Below are positions 22,601-25,033 of a stretch of DNA of 25,033 nt, piece after piece. Numbering within the stretch: position 1 is the first letter of the stretch; each line of letters opens with the position of its first letter. The notes under the pieces were generated by a model. It saw only the letters and a program-made list of their open reading frames with translations. It was not told where the DNA came from and ran no database searches. This stretch comes from Spirochaetia bacterium (GTDB taxonomy: Bacteria; Spirochaetota; Spirochaetia; Treponematales; Treponemataceae), in NCBI GenBank assembly GCA_900769975.1, contig CAAGIR010000038.1, forward strand, positions 1-25,033, read 5' to 3'. A program made the translations under genes and the position numbers.

Positions 22601-24862
22601 GTGGGGGGGGGTAATGACTCTGCTTGGAATTATACAGATGGAGTATTTACAATCATAGGTAACGGAACTTATAACATAATTGCACGAACAACAGATAAAG
22701 CAGGAAATGTTTCTGATAATACTGAAACAATTTCTGTAACGCTCAACCAACAGTTCCCAGATATTCTTGATATAAAAATTGCCTGTGAAAATGGTAACTA
22801 CAAAAAAGGTTCAGAACTTGTATTTAAAATTTTCCTTAGTGACACGTTAAAGCCTTATTCAGAAACTGATGCTTCTATAACTATAACATCTATAAAAGAT
22901 CCTTCTATAACAAAAGAAATTAATGCAGTAGCAAGTGGTGAAAATAAATACTTAAATTATATTGAATTTAAGCATATTGTAGATGATAATGATAATTTTG
23001 AAGGAATTCATATTTCAAAAGTAAATCTGGAACAATTACAGGATAAATATAATAACAATCAAGATGACTTTACCAAAGAAAAGATTGCTGTATTAACTGC
23101 AAAGCCAACTGATGGAAAAGATACAGGCTGTTACCGTCGGTCAATTTACGCTGATGGAAAAGCACCTGAAATTAATGTTTATTCTCCTGATAAAAATGGT
23201 GTTGGAGGTGTAAAAGATACACCATTTGAAATAAAATTGACATTCAGTGAAAAGGTTTATAAAGAAGCAGGAACAATTACTCTACGCAGAAAAGGAGAAT
23301 GGGCTATTCCTCCAGTTTTAACAGTTTCTGATTTCAATAAAGTGTATAATTCATCAAAGCTGACTTCGGCCGATAAAGAAATTTTGATGAGAACTATAAA
23401 CGGTAATGGTACTGGAAATGAACTTTTGGATGCTAGAACAGGAATTGCATCTGGCCCATACAAAAAAATCACGCATGGATTAAAGTTAGAAGGTGGAAAT
23501 TATATTCCTGACACAGATACAAAGTATGTGCTTGATTTTAATTTGGGACTTTATTCTGGTAGTACGACGATAAATCCTTATGGTAATAGATCTACTGCTG
23601 ATGTTGCAGAGATTAGGTATGTATTTGAAAAAACTGGATATCATGAACATACTTTGCAAGTTAATTCGTCATATATTACAATCAACAATAATGAAGTGAC
23701 TATAACAATTCCGAAAAATGAATTTTATGATAGTGCAAATTATACGGATGGTGGTTCTCCTGATACAAATCATGATAATCTTGCAGACGGCATTGAATGG
23801 GAACTTATTATTTCTGACGGTGCCTTTCGTGATAATGTGGGAAATCTTTATAAAGGATTGCAAACTGGGGATTACACACTGTGGAGCGATATAGTTTCTA
23901 AACCTGTAGTGCGTGTTGACAGATATAGTCATGGTTATGGGGCAATCGAACCTAACTCGCCTGATTCTAATGTGATTTTTAATAAAGCAAATTATAATAA
24001 ATTTACTGATATTAATGTCTGGACTAAAGCAGGAAACAATTTAGGATCTGAAACAGAATCTAAAACTTTATATGATACTACAAAAAGGACTGGTGGAAAA
24101 ACTGAACCTACAGGATATGTACGTGTAAGAATAGATAGTCAGACACCTGGTGCAACGTTAAATTATAAAATGTTTAATACTGGTGCTTTTGATGTAACGA
24201 CAGGAGCTGTTGCAAGCAATTCTTCAGTAAATTCAATAGATTGGACTAAATATACTTTAGTTGAAGGTATAAATCAAGAAAAAGGCAGAGGCACTTCTGG
24301 CACTTCTGGAGATTCTAATTTTACTTTTGGGGACATTTCAGACAATACAAAAAGTTGCACTGTTTCGGAAATTAAAGATGCAACTAAGGTGGAAATAGAA
24401 AGCACGGATTCTTTTGAAAATTCACAAACTGATAATGCAGGAATAATAATTATAGTAGGAGATGGAGAATATAAAACAGCAAGAAAGGATTATGTAGTAG
24501 CGTATGGAACACATAAATCTCTTCCTACTATGTCTAAGTCAGAAAATGGTGCTGAAGGGGTATTTAAAACGGTTGTTTATTCAAAAAATTACGAGGGTAA
24601 TAATCAGTTTAGTATAGAAGGCGGTACTTTCATGGGTGGAGAGCCTACTGTTTCTGGTTTCCCTGTAAGAGATGGGGAGTCAGCACAATATTCAAAAAAT
24701 GCCTATCATATTCCAGACACTAATCAACAAAATATTTGGGTTTCTTATGAAATTGTAAGTACAAATTGGGCAGTTTTGCTTAGGGAAACAAATAATAGTA
24801 AAAATTATCCTCGTTCAAGTTATGGGCAGGCAACATATACAAATAGATATATACATTATTAG
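19697..24862 (+). CDS. Giant Ig-like repeat surface lipoprotein with in-frame poly-G tract
   Basis: A 1721-residue protein. The lipoprotein signal MKKVSLFLFIFLFIFCSC gives Cys16 or Cys18 as the lipidated residue. The rest is a chain of beta-sandwich modules: about 29-125 (APEITITSPKDSANVHKNII), 389- (NPVIRIISPKENEK), 535- (KPEFKFVTPNDM), 657- and 790- (SwmB-like, FSDSVRVTGKPKLKL and VTFSESVSVSGNVNLL), 910- (KPNKPSIKDAS to ARTTDKAGNVSD) and 1155- (APEINVYSPDKNGVG); near 1478 DSQTPGATLNYKM resembles a chitobiase-type C-terminal module. Such chains usually form adhesins or surface stalks; the ligand is unknown. ATG 19697 is chosen for its signal peptide and GGGAG site; the GTG at 19652 gives no signal peptide at its start. 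Codons 969-972 contain nine consecutive G. Confidence 0.8.
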   Translation: MKKVSLFLFIFLFIFCSCDIGLGNAVDLEAPEITITSPKDSANVHKNIILRGICKDNIKVKEVEIVEQKNDNSLVRRGYGVIEGDEWSCEVNLDEGECFLICTAKDEAGNSSPKSKAVITLTVDETAAQAQDWYIDRGKNIQVPFYTKEELEEVDCNLVLNKFVPQNEQFSISGTVYDAISVAKVVLKLYEDNEETPFITKSIDSETITSGSIYSPSISFTHNELINIRPSLSSGKHYLRASYEVYDDAGNSSEGNVGYLLWYPESDSPGIEQDNVEDEYLIMNVGSIIPVYFYDDDLISEVRYALITEDEKNQKGISIENMMDYVGEPDKDLQSGLTEYPVQIKTTTIENGVENALTSGTYYILLYIKDVNNKEKKRFITVSLRDVKNPVIRIISPKENEKPDMIEDENSVANSFKINGVVTDSTGCKYVKVAFIPESENGEYKTSLEKQARAKELLNNAESKDNEFVREYVFESTKPKPNSDGMIEEEFDFTFNLLDDFPSDKNKSKFFMFVVEDLDGNQVFKQWIVGADSDKPEFKFVTPNDMSVIDYYNSDLTFIFKAVKSSGLGIQEDSYKVTREGEKNCVYTFENGKLQWQDDKKEYIKLTIPKSELEDWAEGRNGFNKDSAPIFSFRCEDILGNEGSARMTIVLSPLPALESITADQRSGIYGAGTELSFQAKFSDSVRVTGKPKLKLAGIKNDSISGDVYAVCESSDLSDTLTFTYNTRIGDYCENGVYIYVADDCINLNGGKIETGTQGNGDASISFVSGQNFWDSTDSKIKKEIQIDGISPYLKKLAIKVNDTVIDNNVYYANANTNIFVTVTFSESVSVSGNVNLLAQIGSGESKIHFTQYSMNAIGDEITYLYTVESDKNGELTFAGFSDTTGLKDKAGNTLAEYDNKKINIVLDTIKPNKPSIKDASSENYGNYLSSGVYNKPPKFTVSTSDLDIAKTEVSIDNGQSWIDLSKNEVGGGNDSAWNYTDGVFTIIGNGTYNIIARTTDKAGNVSDNTETISVTLNQQFPDILDIKIACENGNYKKGSELVFKIFLSDTLKPYSETDASITITSIKDPSITKEINAVASGENKYLNYIEFKHIVDDNDNFEGIHISKVNLEQLQDKYNNNQDDFTKEKIAVLTAKPTDGKDTGCYRRSIYADGKAPEINVYSPDKNGVGGVKDTPFEIKLTFSEKVYKEAGTITLRRKGEWAIPPVLTVSDFNKVYNSSKLTSADKEILMRTINGNGTGNELLDARTGIASGPYKKITHGLKLEGGNYIPDTDTKYVLDFNLGLYSGSTTINPYGNRSTADVAEIRYVFEKTGYHEHTLQVNSSYITINNNEVTITIPKNEFYDSANYTDGGSPDTNHDNLADGIEWELIISDGAFRDNVGNLYKGLQTGDYTLWSDIVSKPVVRVDRYSHGYGAIEPNSPDSNVIFNKANYNKFTDINVWTKAGNNLGSETESKTLYDTTKRTGGKTEPTGYVRVRIDSQTPGATLNYKMFNTGAFDVTTGAVASNSSVNSIDWTKYTLVEGINQEKGRGTSGTSGDSNFTFGDISDNTKSCTVSEIKDATKVEIESTDSFENSQTDNAGIIIIVGDGEYKTARKDYVVAYGTHKSLPTMSKSENGAEGVFKTVVYSKNYEGNNQFSIEGGTFMGGEPTVSGFPVRDGESAQYSKNAYHIPDTNQQNIWVSYEIVSTNWAVLLRETNNSKNYPRSSYGQATYTNRYIHY
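22603..22611 (+). repeat. Poly-G tract (9 G) in the lipoprotein gene, phase-variation candidate
   Basis: Nine consecutive G encode Val-Gly-Gly-Gly within GTG GGG GGG GGT, in a strongly A+T-rich gene. One added G creates an immediate TAA (bases 22612-22614 as numbered here). One lost G leads to TAG at 22656-22658. Either change would cut the 1721-residue protein at about residue 970-988. In Treponema, poly-G tracts are known sites of slipped-strand phase variation. Confidence 0.7.
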
Positions 24863-24920
24863 TAAGCTGATTATTGAATTTTGATTTACAGTGTTTGTTT
24901 TATGAAAAAATGGGACGTAT

Positions 24921-24953
24921 AAATCAAATGGCTGAAATGGCGCCATTTGATTT
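24921..24953. repeat. Perfect 12-bp inverted repeat at the left edge of repeat copy 2
   Basis: AAATCAAATGGC (24921-24932) and GCCATTTGATTT (24942-24953) are exact reverse complements, nine bases apart. A competing 14-bp palindrome AAATGGCGCCATTT lies at 24936-24949. No T tract follows, so it is not a simple terminator for the lipoprotein gene (stop at 24862). The right arm is the start of the interspersed repeat. Confidence 0.75.
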
Positions 24954-25033
24954 AACTTAGAGTTTCGCCAGAAACTCTGTTATTGGACTGTTCGCGAAGT
25001 CGCGAACGCAATTGCAATCCTCGAAAGTTGAAA
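24943..25033. repeat. Hairpin-rich interspersed repeat, copy 2 (cut by the window end)
   Basis: It aligns base for base with 1-91. Differences: alignment position 10 (C/T), loop of the first hairpin (TAAA to GCCA, three changes), position 37 (T/G), and loop of the second hairpin (ATAA to AAGT, three changes). Both complete stems are identical in the two copies. The third hairpin is cut at its loop by the end of the window. The copy lies 80 bases after the giant lipoprotein gene. Confidence 0.88.

Noticed and set aside
24285..24315. Short GGCACTTCT tandem in the giant lipoprotein gene
   Set aside because: Only two in-frame units (Gly-Thr-Ser); too short to treat as a functional repeat.

Overview
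The window looks like a piece of a Treponema-type spirochaete chromosome, probably a host-associated (gut or rumen) species. The DNA is strongly A+T-rich. It carries a cheA / cheW-cheR-like / cheX / cheY operon, two tandem genes for FlaA-type periplasmic-flagellum sheath proteins directly after a class II aldolase gene (the same neighbour order I recall in Treponema pallidum), and large exported lipoproteins of spirochaete style. No tRNA, rRNA, IS element, phage gene or CRISPR array was seen.

Layout. Bases 1-120 are a hairpin-rich repeat whose second copy closes the window (24943-25033). Bases 298-2084 hold an exported beta-barrel-like gene (minus strand) and a decayed GH1 beta-glucosidase (plus strand), divergently arranged. 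An esterase lipoprotein follows at 2208-3185. Bases 3380-8367 are the chemotaxis operon, with a duplicated hairpin element between cheX and cheY. Bases 8590-10173 are malQ. Bases 10174-12984 are a divergent two-component pair: a NarL-type regulator and a cytoplasmic histidine kinase with a LacI-type sugar-binding sensor. Bases 13037-14371 are a stomatin/NfeD pair. Bases 14494-16641 are deoD, manA and a membrane protein. Bases 16829-19530 are fba and the two flaA-like genes. Bases 19697-24862 are one very large Ig-like surface lipoprotein with an in-frame run of nine G.

How the parts fit. The chemotaxis genes and the flagellar sheath genes are the motility block. malQ, the sugar-sensor kinase, manA, fba and the remains of the beta-glucosidase belong to carbohydrate use. 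Three exported-protein genes (barrel, first flaA, giant lipoprotein) share an upstream GCCGATA(A/T)TTAA motif that resembles a sigma-28 (FliA) -10 element, which suggests that part of the surface is expressed with motility.

Most noteworthy: (1) the terminal repeats differ almost only in hairpin loops while every stem is intact; (2) the poly-G tract is a good phase-variation candidate; (3) five genes (cheA, both two-component genes, nfeD, deoD) have a TATAAT-like -10 ending 6-8 bases before the ATG and no ribosome-binding site, so they are probably translated from leaderless mRNAs; (4) the shared sigma-28-like motif. All functional calls come from reading motifs by eye; no database search was run.
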